Source of the DNA: Candidatus Methylomirabilota bacterium
GTDB taxonomy: Bacteria > Methylomirabilota > Methylomirabilia > Methylomirabilales > Methylomirabilaceae
Assembly (NCBI GenBank): GCA_003105305.1
Contig: PQAQ01000018.1
Span: 1-14,632 of the forward strand
DNA length: 14,632 bases
Direction: 5' to 3'
Below, piece after piece: positions 6,456 through 13,494 of this stretch. The notes under the pieces are model-generated. The model made no database searches. It was not told where the DNA came from and saw nothing but the letters and a program-made list of their open reading frames with translations. Made by a program: the position numbers and the translations under genes. Each line of letters starts with the position of its first letter. The stretch's first letter is position 1.

Positions 6456-9380
6456 TTACCCCCTCACCGATGAGGTGGAAACGTGGAGGACTCGGCGTTG
6501 CGCGCCCGCAAGCTGTTTCTTGATCTTGTGGCGGCCTTTGTTGTGGGTCTTTAGCAGCCGTCGCTGGAACATCCGCTTCGTCAGTTCCGTGAGAGAGATC
6601 CCCAACGATTCCCCAAGGGAGTCGGCGATCGATGCAACAACCCCGTAAGCGGCTTCGGAGTTCAGGTACAAATCCTGATCGTCCACCCAACCAACCAGCA
6701 CACCCGTTGGCCGAATATCGTAGAGACGTCCTGAGCCTTGTCCTCTCCAACCCCAGGATGATGCGTCGGGCGGTGGTCCACCGTTGGCCGATTCCACGTG
6801 CGCTTCGCCACCGTCGAGCGCTGACGCAAGAAAGCTGAGGAACATGTCCACCGGATCGGCGGAGCGGTGGTGGTCGGCTTGGGCGCTCCCACAGGCCAAC
6901 AGCGAGCGTCGCGTGCGATCCAGCCATTCGGATGCTTCGATAACGCTCAGGGCACCGACTTCGACCGCGAACTCCCCAAAGACCTCGGCAGCGGTGAACA
7001 AACTTGCGATGATCTCCGGTGTCCGTCTGTGATGCATACCGACTTTGAAGAGATTCCGTGCCCTGTGAGAGTTCAAGCTTTGGCCACGCTTGAGGCGATC
7101 TATGCGCGACGCCAGCCACTTCAGGTAGCCAGCCATTGCGGAGGCGTACATTCCGTCCTCGGCCAGCTGTTGAACCTTCGTCAGCTCGGAAAAGTCGATA
7201 TCGGCTGGACCAACCTCAAGGACCAAAGTGCGGGCGCGCAGACTATGACCCTTGGGCACGTCCTCACCGGTGCTCACAATCAGTCCGCGTGGGTAGTAGG
7301 TGGGCCGGGAGCTGGAGTCGGATCTCAACCGAGCGCGACCACTCCGATTTCCAGCCCCCCGAAGGATTCGCTCAGCTGTGCCGTGAATCTTCCTCACGTC
7401 CCCAGCTGCGCCGCTTGGGGCGAAGTCGTCGAATGTTGCGATGATGTCCTTGGCCTGGAATGCAATTCGTTCGAGGGCGTTCGAGGTTGACGCCCAACCA
7501 GCGACTAGATGATCGAGCCGGAAGCGCGGTCCAAACGCTGCCTGGTAGACAGCGATGAGCGAAGACTTTCCGGCTCCAGTTGGACCCACCAGGAAGATTG
7601 AGTACAACGCAGGCTCGACCTCACACAGCACCGACCGGAGGATTGCGCACAACAACGGATGCGTGAGCAAGGGCGGAGCCACCTTCTCCAGCTCCAGGAG
7701 TGCGCGGACGACGTTCACCAGTTCCACACCCGAAGGTGGCTCGGGCAACTCGACCGCTTGGAGGGTCCCTTGGAGGTCCACACGCACATCGGACCGAGGG
7801 CCATCCGCACCAATTGCCCCAGAGTTGTGAAGGAAGATCCACTCGTTGCCAACGAGTCGCCAACCGGTGTGCGCGAACACCTGATTGACTTGCGGGCTGG
7901 GAGACAGGATTTGGGTTGCAGCCCGCAGGTGGTCCCTCGTACTTTGTCCTGCGCGGACGATTGCACGGCTGCCCCACTGGTTGGTTACCCACGCGAGGCC
8001 TGCGAACTGCTCGGCGGTGACACTAATCAGAGGAAGCGGCTCACCACCCACATCGCCTGCAATCCTCAGGTTCCGCTCCTGTTCGGCACCGTCGTCAGAG
8101 AGAACTTCCTCGACGATCGTCGCATTGAAGTTCGAGAGCAGCTGGTCGGAGATGCCATCACGGGTGCGCTTCCTCCAAACCGTCCCGCGGGGGGTGTGCT
8201 GATACTCCACGTCGGGAAGTGGGATTCCGAGCTGTTTCGCCATTGCAGTAGTTGCCGCACCAGGGCTGGAGAGTTTGTGGAGGTGTTGATAGAGGTCGAT
8301 TACATCGCCCATGGTGTACCCACTCGACGATGGTCGACCCACTGGAGCGTTCCCATGGAAGTCGACCCACAGGTCGTACCCCTCACCCGAATCCCAGGTT
8401 GCGAAGGAAGGGTTGCTCTCATCGTGAAAAGGGCAGAAGAACGAGCGTTGCCCCTTCCTGGTCGCACCCATTTGGGTCAGAACATCCTCAACGGTGATCG
8501 CTCGCCGAATCTGGTCCCGGACGAGGCTCCACGGATCGTGCGAACTTTGCTCAACGAACTCGTGCACGATCTTCCTTCGCTCGGATTCGTCGTCGTTCGT
8601 CTTCCCCACAAGCTGAGGCACCTTGTTGTCAAAGTCGAGCCAAAGCTCAAGCAGTTCGCGGGGAAGCTCTTCGATACCATCGGGCCTCCAGGGTGGATTC
8701 AGCCACTCGTAGGGCTTGCCGGTGCCAGGATGGGCGGAGGGCGGCAGTACGTCCTGGACTGGCCCAGCCCGAAGCTCAAACACTGTGATCGGCTTGCCAG
8801 TCGAGTTGGTAGGATCTGCTACGGTGAATCTCTTTGGCCCGAGATCAGCACCGGGGGGCGTCAAGTAGACGAGCTTGGCTCGTGCGGGATTCCCTACGAG
8901 CCGAACGGCTGATGCCATGAGCTTGTCGAGGTCGATCCCAACGCTCGCAAGTGCTTCCCTGGCGCGGTTCGGGTCATCTATGTCGATCGAACAAATGCCT
9001 GAAGGACCCAGCACGGCTCCAATCCCGAGCTGGTCGTTGCCCCTCCAGGTAGCGGCAGCATCCTGGCGGCACGTGATGAAACCCTCTGGGTTCGCGGCGG
9101 ATCGAGGCTTGTTCCATCCCGACCCGGCCGGCCGCTTGGAACCATGGAGGATGGGCACGATCGCCCACTTCAACACCTCAACGAGGTAGCACGCCCAATC
9201 GACAATTGGAGAACCCGCTGCGGGTGGAGAGGGTGGTTGTGCTGACAGCGAAGGAGCCTTCGTTTCCTTCGCTCTGGGCGCAGACCAGCGAGTGCGAGCC
9301 TTATATCGGGATCCCGGTTTCGAGCGCGATTTTCCTCGAATTCGACGCGGGGGAGTCTCGGTGGAGGTGCTATTCAACAT
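6456..9380 (-). CDS. Primase-polymerase (AEP) with CHC2-like zinc-finger remnant and DUF927-like helicase domain
   Basis: A 974-residue replication protein. The frame is open to 9539, but the ATG at 9380 is preferred because GGAGG lies 5 bases upstream. This start falls 11 bases inside the end of the excisionase gene, suggesting translational coupling. The N-terminal basic linker (about 1-55) precedes an archaeo-eukaryotic-type prim-pol domain with the acidic motif SIDIDDP (D133, D135) and the VLPPSAHP motif (His217). A CHC2-like segment CPFHDESNPSF (C316, H319) follows; the usual second metal pair is replaced by WVDFHG. Then comes a DUF927-like region (HTGWRL) and an ATPase with Walker A GPTGAGKS (599-606) and Walker B-like ATFDDF (D651, D652). 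It should prime and unwind element DNA, starting at an origin that I place just downstream. The gene is intact. Similar primase-helicase fusions run replication in integrative elements and phage satellites. Confidence 0.87.
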   Translation of the reverse strand: MLNSTSTETPPRRIRGKSRSKPGSRYKARTRWSAPRAKETKAPSLSAQPPSPPAAGSPIVDWACYLVEVLKWAIVPILHGSKRPAGSGWNKPRSAANPEGFITCRQDAAATWRGNDQLGIGAVLGPSGICSIDIDDPNRAREALASVGIDLDKLMASAVRLVGNPARAKLVYLTPPGADLGPKRFTVADPTNSTGKPITVFELRAGPVQDVLPPSAHPGTGKPYEWLNPPWRPDGIEELPRELLELWLDFDNKVPQLVGKTNDDESERRKIVHEFVEQSSHDPWSLVRDQIRRAITVEDVLTQMGATRKGQRSFFCPFHDESNPSFATWDSGEGYDLWVDFHGNAPVGRPSSSGYTMGDVIDLYQHLHKLSSPGAATTAMAKQLGIPLPDVEYQHTPRGTVWRKRTRDGISDQLLSNFNATIVEEVLSDDGAEQERNLRIAGDVGGEPLPLISVTAEQFAGLAWVTNQWGSRAIVRAGQSTRDHLRAATQILSPSPQVNQVFAHTGWRLVGNEWIFLHNSGAIGADGPRSDVRVDLQGTLQAVELPEPPSGVELVNVVRALLELEKVAPPLLTHPLLCAILRSVLCEVEPALYSIFLVGPTGAGKSSLIAVYQAAFGPRFRLDHLVAGWASTSNALERIAFQAKDIIATFDDFAPSGAAGDVRKIHGTAERILRGAGNRSGRARLRSDSSSRPTYYPRGLIVSTGEDVPKGHSLRARTLVLEVGPADIDFSELTKVQQLAEDGMYASAMAGYLKWLASRIDRLKRGQSLNSHRARNLFKVGMHHRRTPEIIASLFTAAEVFGEFAVEVGALSVIEASEWLDRTRRSLLACGSAQADHHRSADPVDMFLSFLASALDGGEAHVESANGGPPPDASSWGWRGQGSGRLYDIRPTGVLVGWVDDQDLYLNSEAAYGVVASIADSLGESLGISLTELTKRMFQRRLLKTHNKGRHKIKKQLAGAQRRVLHVSTSSVRG

Positions 9381-9582
9381 GGCAACCTCCCGGTTCGTCA
9401 TCCACCACCGGTAGCGAGAGGGGTGTGCCACCGTGTTCGAGCCAGTGATCGATCTGGTCGCTAGAGAACTTGATCTGCCGACCAATGCGAATGTGAGGGA
9501 GGAAACCTCGCTCGCAGTAGTAGTAGATCCGTTTGGCATTCACCCCCAACCTCTCGGCCACTTGTTCAACATTCATCAACAT
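9370..9582 (-). CDS. xis: Excisionase-like helix-turn-helix protein (HTH_17/AlpA type)
   Basis: A 70-residue DNA-binding protein. The frame extends to 9648, but the ATG at 9582 is chosen because GGAGGG lies 8 bases upstream and the conserved domain begins right there (MLMNVEQVAERLGVNAKRIY). This is the winged-helix fold of the MerR/excisionase group: helix-turn-helix over residues 4-22 and wing strand GFLPHIRIGRQIKFSSDQID, ending with a trp-containing helix. Such proteins act as recombination directionality factors for tyrosine integrases or activate element genes. It is the first gene of the minus-strand replication unit, and its end overlaps the primase-helicase start by 11 bases. The gene symbol is functional shorthand; excision activity is inferred from family and context. 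Confidence 0.82.
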   Translation of the reverse strand: MLMNVEQVAERLGVNAKRIYYYCERGFLPHIRIGRQIKFSSDQIDHWLEHGGTPLSLPVVDDEPGGCHVE

Positions 9583-9956
9583 CGTCACGACCCTCCTGTG
9601 GTCTGAGCTAGCCACCAGCGGATCAGCTCGGTTCCGAGGCGACTGCACCCAATAAAGCCGACCACGCTGGGAGTGAGCCGAAGAGTGCTGAAACGAATTG
9701 AACCCTCACTGATCCCAAATGAGGGAGGGAGGCCGTGCCCGAGCAACTTGGACGCGGAGTGAGACCGAGGGATTACTGCGATGTTGTCAGCAAGATCGAA
9801 GCAGCCGGAAGAAACGTAGGAGATCCCGTCTCATTAGGGTCGCGTGGGAGGGACAAACCCTAATAAATACGAGGTGTGACTTCGAGTCGAAAACACCTGA
9901 CCGCAAACGCCATCAGGTTACGGCTCGCATGCCACAATCAGAAGGTGGGAAGCGCG
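9583..9956. promoter_or_regulatory. Divergent intergenic region between xis and the SNase-like gene
   Basis: About 370 bases that must hold promoters for both divergent units. Visible structures: CCCTCA/TGAGGG (9703-9708, 9720-9725) and ATTAGGGT/ACCCTAAT (9833-9840, 9857-9864), an 8-bp perfect inverted repeat whose right arm merges into the AT-rich TAATAAATA, a possible -10 region for the rightward gene. That makes it a candidate operator. I see no clear -35/-10 pair for either direction. Confidence 0.4.
9872..9918 (+). promoter_or_regulatory. Leader with two mutually exclusive hairpins before the SNase-like gene
   Basis: AGGTGT (9872-9877) can pair with ACACCT (9893-9898), enclosing an inner GACT-TCG-AGTC stem (9878-9888). 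Alternatively ACCTGA (9895-9900) can pair with TCAGGT (9913-9918). The two folds share bases 9895-9898 and so cannot coexist. This resembles a switchable 5' leader, located 40-85 bases before the start codon at 9957. No T-run follows, so translation control or a protein operator is more likely than attenuation. Confidence 0.35.
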
Positions 9957-10454
9957 ATGGGGAAGCGGATCCTCCTTGTGATGTTCGCGGCACTGTCAAG
10001 TTCGCTCCTGCTCGGGGCGGACATACCCGCTCGATGGACCGGGCGATGCCAGCGGGTTGTTGACGGCGATACGATTCTCGTCAAACGCGACCGAGAGTTC
10101 GTGACGGTCGATCTTGCTGGGGTCGATTGCCCTGAAATCGGTCAATCGCACGGGGCCGAGGCTGCGAGCTTCGCGACACGAAACCTGGAAGGAAAGATCG
10201 TCACCGTCATACCCGAATCAACATCGCATTCGACGGTCGTCGCTAGGCTTGAGATCTTTGGCAACGATTTCTCGGAGATTATCGTCTCCGAGGGCCTCGC
10301 CTGGTGCTACCCACGGGCACCTGCGGACCCGATGTTGGTGGCCGCTGAAACCCAGGCCCGAATCGAAGGCCGCGGTTTGTGGGAAGACTCCAACCCGACG
10401 CCTCCGTGGATCTGGCGGATGGGGAACCGCACCCAACTCAGCACGTTCCCATGA
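9957..10454 (+). CDS. Exported thermonuclease (SNase)-like protein lacking both catalytic arginines
   Basis: A 165-residue protein with the staphylococcal nuclease fold. The longer frame begins at 9876, but ATG 9957 is chosen because an AAGGTGGG-type ribosome site precedes it and a classic signal peptide follows (MGKRILLVMFAALSSSLLLG, then ADIPA). The OB-fold motifs CQRVVDGDT (31-39), LAGVDCPE (53-60) and SEGLAWCY (111-118) are clear, and the metal ligands D38 and D57 and general base E60 are kept. However, the position of SNase Arg35 is D52 (VDLAGVD instead of VRLAGVD), and the YGR motif holding Arg87 is replaced by HST (91-93). Both arginines that stabilise the transition state are therefore missing, so nuclease activity is doubtful. 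It may bind nucleic acid or another ligand in the periplasm, or be a decaying gene. It faces away from xis and converges on the next gene. Confidence 0.85.
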   Translation: MGKRILLVMFAALSSSLLLGADIPARWTGRCQRVVDGDTILVKRDREFVTVDLAGVDCPEIGQSHGAEAASFATRNLEGKIVTVIPESTSHSTVVARLEIFGNDFSEIIVSEGLAWCYPRAPADPMLVAAETQARIEGRGLWEDSNPTPPWIWRMGNRTQLSTFP

Positions 10455-10541
10455 TGTGGCTCGCTCAATTAGGTTGCCAGCGCACCACGAGGTTGACGTT
10501 GCTCGATCCAACCCCTACAACCCAGATTGCCTGCATGCCAA

Positions 10542-12293
10542 CTAGCGGCCCTGCCTGTACGAGACGGTTACAATCGTTGCTTCACCGTCTCGCCCGACCG
10601 CAACTTCGACAGTTCGGCGATTGCTTTTGTCGTGCGCGTTGATCCGGCGACCTGAATCCGCCACCGACGAAGTGGACTCGCCGTCAAGAGTGAATCCTGC
10701 GTTCCTCAGTGATGTTCGGTAGAACTCAACCACCTCATTTGCAGCGTCTGGCGTGACGACCTCGAAGCCACCGACCAACGCCTCGCCCATGCCCATGTAG
10801 CTAGGGTTTTGAAACTTGCCGTTTGAGTACACGGGCACCCACTGCGGAGTTTCAGCGCCCGGTTTTGTTGCGCCCGTCAAGAACATGTTCCCCCGCTGGT
10901 CGGTTGTGAATCTGGGGGTAGGTGTCGCTTGGGGGGGACGAGGGGAGGGTACCTGAGCATCATTCGCAGGTGCACCTGGATCAATGTCCGCGGCATCGGG
11001 CCTTGAGCCGTCCTTTGCCTGCATTTGAGCCATTAACTGCTCGGGGGTGCCACCCGTACGTTCGGCTGTCGTCATTCTCCCCGCAGCTAATTCGTTGAGA
11101 TAGGCAGCAGTAAGCCCCGTAGCCCCAAGAATACCTTCGAGCACACGTTGTGCAGCACGAGTTTGCCCTAATCCCTCAAATATTTGCCCTGGTTGTGTTG
11201 CATTCGCTGCTGCTGTTTGGAGTTCTTCAAACAGTAACTGAGGATTAGTCGTTAGTGCATCTAACGTCCCCGTATAGTCAGCATACCGGCGCAGGAAGGA
11301 CAATAGTTCAGCGCCAGCTAAATCACTCGATAACAACACCTGCCGTAGTTGCTCAATGCCAGGGTGTTGGACAACCTCAGCGCCATCATGACTCGGAGAC
11401 GTACATCGAAAAATGAGGTTTACCTCGGATCGAAGTTTATCTACCCGCACCGACGTCTCGATCGCACCCTGTGCCCAGACTGTAGTGAACATCCCCTCTT
11501 TTCTGACCGGAGGCCCTTTGATGGCCGTGACGGTTTCAACCAGACCCATGTAAAACCCGTATTCCCTCCATCCAGGCAGGCTACGTTCACTCACAGGTAC
11601 CGGATTCTCTGGGAACTTATAGACCATCATCACCCAAAGGAATCCATCGTCTCTGGATGCAATGGCGACCATGTCCGGTGTCTTGTTACCGTCAACGTCG
11701 GCGAACCCATAGTCGAGCACGTCGCCGCAACCGATCCACAGAACCCTCGTGCCATCCTCCGTAACAGTTTCCTGTGTGCACTCCGCTCGCCACGCGCGAA
11801 ATGCCAGTGGGGTAATGTGCCCCTTGCGCGCGGCAGCTTCTCGTAGAAAGTGGTCCTCCACCGCAGGTGGATTACCGCAAAGTAGGCTGCCACTTACGAT
11901 ATTCTGATTTGTCGCAGGACGGCCGGCATGTTCTGGCGCTGTCGCCGACGACGATGTGCCCACTTCCCTCGACCCTTCCCGAGGGCTGGCGGCAGCATCA
12001 TCAGCCGTCGTGGGCCGGTGGCGCGACGCTAGAGAGCCGATGCCAATTCCAAGAGCCACAATCAACAACACGCCGATGATGGCAACGAAGCATGCTTTCG
12101 CAAATCGGTTTGCCGTGCGGACGACGCTTGCTTGTTTCGTCGTTAGTTGAAGCTCTCGAAAATCTGGGTGGTCACCAAAGTGAATCCACTGCTGCCCGCA
12201 GCTAACGAGCGAGTTGGGTTTGGCACGAGCAGAAACCTCTGCTCTTTCCAGTGGACCGATACTCTCGCCGTTTTCGTAGATCCAGTAGGGCAT
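10542..12293 (-). CDS. Membrane-anchored protein with GYF_2/DUF4339-like N-terminus and FG-GAP-like loop
   Basis: A 583-residue protein. ATG 12293 is preferred over the upstream frame start (12335) because GGAGG lies 6 bases before it and the conserved domain starts at once (MPYWIYENGESIGPL). Residues 1-50 resemble the GYF_2/DUF4339 domain, a small Trp-rich, often cytosolic binding module. A single transmembrane helix follows at about 67-89 (CFVAIIGVLLIVALGIGIG), then a Ser/Ala/Thr-rich linker. The exterior part has an FG-GAP-like calcium loop (ADVDGNKTPD, about 198-207), a helical middle (about 310-410), a Pro-rich linker (about 445-465) and a C-terminal domain of about 100 residues (WVPVYSNGKF to the end, including TPDAANEVVEFYRTSLRNAGF). 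I have seen that last domain in uncharacterised exported proteins but cannot name it. DNA encoding about 318-378 is clearly AT-richer than the rest. Function unknown; a signalling or surface-sensing role is possible. Confidence 0.75.
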   Translation of the reverse strand: MPYWIYENGESIGPLERAEVSARAKPNSLVSCGQQWIHFGDHPDFRELQLTTKQASVVRTANRFAKACFVAIIGVLLIVALGIGIGSLASRHRPTTADDAAASPREGSREVGTSSSATAPEHAGRPATNQNIVSGSLLCGNPPAVEDHFLREAAARKGHITPLAFRAWRAECTQETVTEDGTRVLWIGCGDVLDYGFADVDGNKTPDMVAIASRDDGFLWVMMVYKFPENPVPVSERSLPGWREYGFYMGLVETVTAIKGPPVRKEGMFTTVWAQGAIETSVRVDKLRSEVNLIFRCTSPSHDGAEVVQHPGIEQLRQVLLSSDLAGAELLSFLRRYADYTGTLDALTTNPQLLFEELQTAAANATQPGQIFEGLGQTRAAQRVLEGILGATGLTAAYLNELAAGRMTTAERTGGTPEQLMAQMQAKDGSRPDAADIDPGAPANDAQVPSPRPPQATPTPRFTTDQRGNMFLTGATKPGAETPQWVPVYSNGKFQNPSYMGMGEALVGGFEVVTPDAANEVVEFYRTSLRNAGFTLDGESTSSVADSGRRINAHDKSNRRTVEVAVGRDGEATIVTVSYRQGR

Positions 12294-12648
12294 CCTGAGC
12301 CTCCGTAGTCGCCCTTCAATCCATTGTCCCCCCAAGGTGGCCCTTTGATGCCAGGGCGGATTATGGATGGATGGGGCAGTGATTCCGAGCTGTGTGCGAC
12401 GCTACGCAGTCGTGGCTATTGTTCCCCGCCTTCTTCCCTGGCGAGGATCGGGCAGGAATCAGAGTAATCGGACGTGATTAGACGCGGCCTGTCAGGATGA
12501 TGACCGAGTCCCAGCACCCATTCCTTTGGCTGATCGAAGCGAACGTGGGCGGTTAGGAGTTTTCGCGTTCCTCCTGGCGCCGCGTAACGCGAGCTGGCTA
12601 GGGTCCTTCTTGCCCATCAACCGCTGCCCAATGTCGTCCTCTCACTCC

Positions 12649-12686
12649 ACCCCCAGCCCTTTGAAGGCTGCGTCACGGGGGTTTTT
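12649..12686 (+). terminator. Orphan rho-independent terminator
   Basis: CCCCC (12650-12654) pairs with GGGGG (12677-12681), with an inner stem CAGCC/GGCTG (12654-12658, 12666-12670), followed by five T on the plus strand. No plus-strand gene precedes it within at least 350 bases, so it may belong to a lost gene or a small transcript. Confidence 0.6.
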
Positions 12687-12725
12687 CGTATTCGCATCCG
12701 TTTTGCATCCTTAAGGTGAAGATGA

Positions 12726-12757
12726 GTCATCGCTCTATCCATCTGAGCTACGGGCGC
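12726..12757 (-). pseudogene. Truncated tRNA gene, 5' half (nt 1-31), tRNA-Arg-like
   Basis: Read on the minus strand: acceptor strand GCGCCCG (12757-12751), linker TA, D-arm GCTC-AGATGGATA-GAGC with the conserved GG, position 26 G, and anticodon-stem strand ATGAC (12730-12726). The next bases (TCATCTTCACC) cannot form the required GTCAT partner, and no T-arm or CGGGCGC acceptor end follows. The gene is therefore broken at the 5' edge of the anticodon loop, a classic tyrosine-recombinase crossover site. The 5' half resembles bacterial tRNA-Arg genes, but identity cannot be fixed without the anticodon. Confidence 0.7.
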
Positions 12758-12822
12758 ACGAAGTCATTTGCAGCTGATTGGAGGAATGAAGCGATCTTCA
12801 ACGGTCGCGTTTCTGGTCTTGC

Positions 12823-12841
12823 TGACACCCTGTTGACACCC
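12823..12841. repeat. TGACACCC doublet with 11-bp period
   Basis: TGACACCC occurs at 12823-12830 and again at 12834-12841. It sits about 65 bases from the tRNA remnant and could be a recombinase or regulator site. The second copy also contains TTGACA (12833-12838), but no good -10 sequence lies at the right distance, so I do not call a promoter. Confidence 0.4.
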
Positions 12842-12902
12842 GGCCAGGGCTGGGGGGCGTAGTACCATCTATTGGGTAAGCAATCCAACCGGGAGGATAC
12901 CC

Positions 12903-13319
12903 GTGGGAGATTTCTCGTCAGCGCGGGTGCAGCGCGGAGAACCTCCGCCACCTCGACCCCGGCTACCGGGTGGCCTTTCGGGATTCCAGCTTGCGAGCCT
13001 ACTGGTCCTTGTTTTCGTGCTCGTTGTCTTGCTGATTTCCGGTGGCAACGAGTCGCAGCAGCCGCTTCCCCCGGTATCCGGTGTGGCATACACGAATAGT
13101 GGCTATTTTGGCTGTGCCTCCAAAGAAACCCTGGACGATATGATCACCTTTGTTGTCGCGAAGGACGCGGCAAGCATGAAGGAGTACATCGATTCCGGAA
13201 AGTGCCTGATGTTGAAGGGCGGCGTCAAGGTCACTGTAACTGGTTGTTCGATCGGCGAACGCGAGTTCGTTTTGGAGGGTGTGAAGCTTCACGCGTTGGC
13301 TGAAGCCCTCCGCAACTGA
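12903..13319 (+). CDS. Small membrane-anchored protein of unknown function
   Basis: A 138-residue protein starting with GTG at 12903, with GGAGG 6 bases upstream. A Pro/Arg-rich cytosolic N-terminus (1-28) precedes one hydrophobic helix (about 29-47, FQLASLLVLVFVLVVLLIS). An exported domain of about 90 residues follows with three cysteines (C71, C80-like region and C115-like region), starting TNSGYFGCASKETLDDMITF and rich in short beta-type segments near the end (KVTVTGCSIGEREFVLEGV). The domain resembles small exported proteins I have seen near mobile elements, but I cannot name the family. It is the first gene right of the tRNA remnant and is followed by 175 bases of non-coding DNA. Composition matches its surroundings. 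Confidence 0.72.
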   Translation: MGDFSSARVQRGEPPPPRPRLPGGLSGFQLASLLVLVFVLVVLLISGGNESQQPLPPVSGVAYTNSGYFGCASKETLDDMITFVVAKDAASMKEYIDSGKCLMLKGGVKVTVTGCSIGEREFVLEGVKLHALAEALRN

Positions 13320-13494
13320 TGTGGGACGTAGTCGCGAGACACAATCCCCGTCTCGGTTGCCCGACGCCCGAAACGCACTGGGTATCGCCCATCCAAAGAG
13401 GTAGCGTCCGTTCAGGGTGGCAAGGCAAACCGCGGGGGTGGGATTAGATAGATTGATGGTGATGGTCTCGTCCACTTGAGAGGTTGATCGCATC

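Larger units (their letters stand above)
12294..12902. other. Gene-poor stretch with orphan terminator and tRNA remnant
   Basis: About 600 bases without a convincing gene. The short open frames here show no domain or ribosome site. It holds a terminator-like hairpin (12649-12686), the 5' half of a tRNA gene (12726-12757) and a TGACACCC doublet (12823-12841). It looks like an old recombination junction rather than a regulatory interval. Confidence 0.6.

Noticed and set aside
5455..7119. A 554-codon minus-strand open frame
   Set aside because: Its first 220 codons overlap the primase-helicase gene in another frame, its composition is Arg/Ser/Gly/Pro-rich, and it crosses the repeat region; it shows no domain. 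It is a high-GC shadow frame.
7659..8912. A 417-codon plus-strand open frame
   Set aside because: It is entirely antisense to the primase-helicase gene, whose motifs are clear; no ribosome site or recognisable domain.
12690..12757. tRNA interrupted by a group I intron
   Set aside because: No 3' tRNA half (T-arm and CGGGCGC acceptor) is found within several hundred bases downstream on the minus strand, so a truncated gene fits better.
12833..12865. Promoter for the small membrane protein (TTGACA with TAGTAC)
   Set aside because: The spacing is 21 bases, too long for a standard promoter; the TTGACA is part of a direct repeat.
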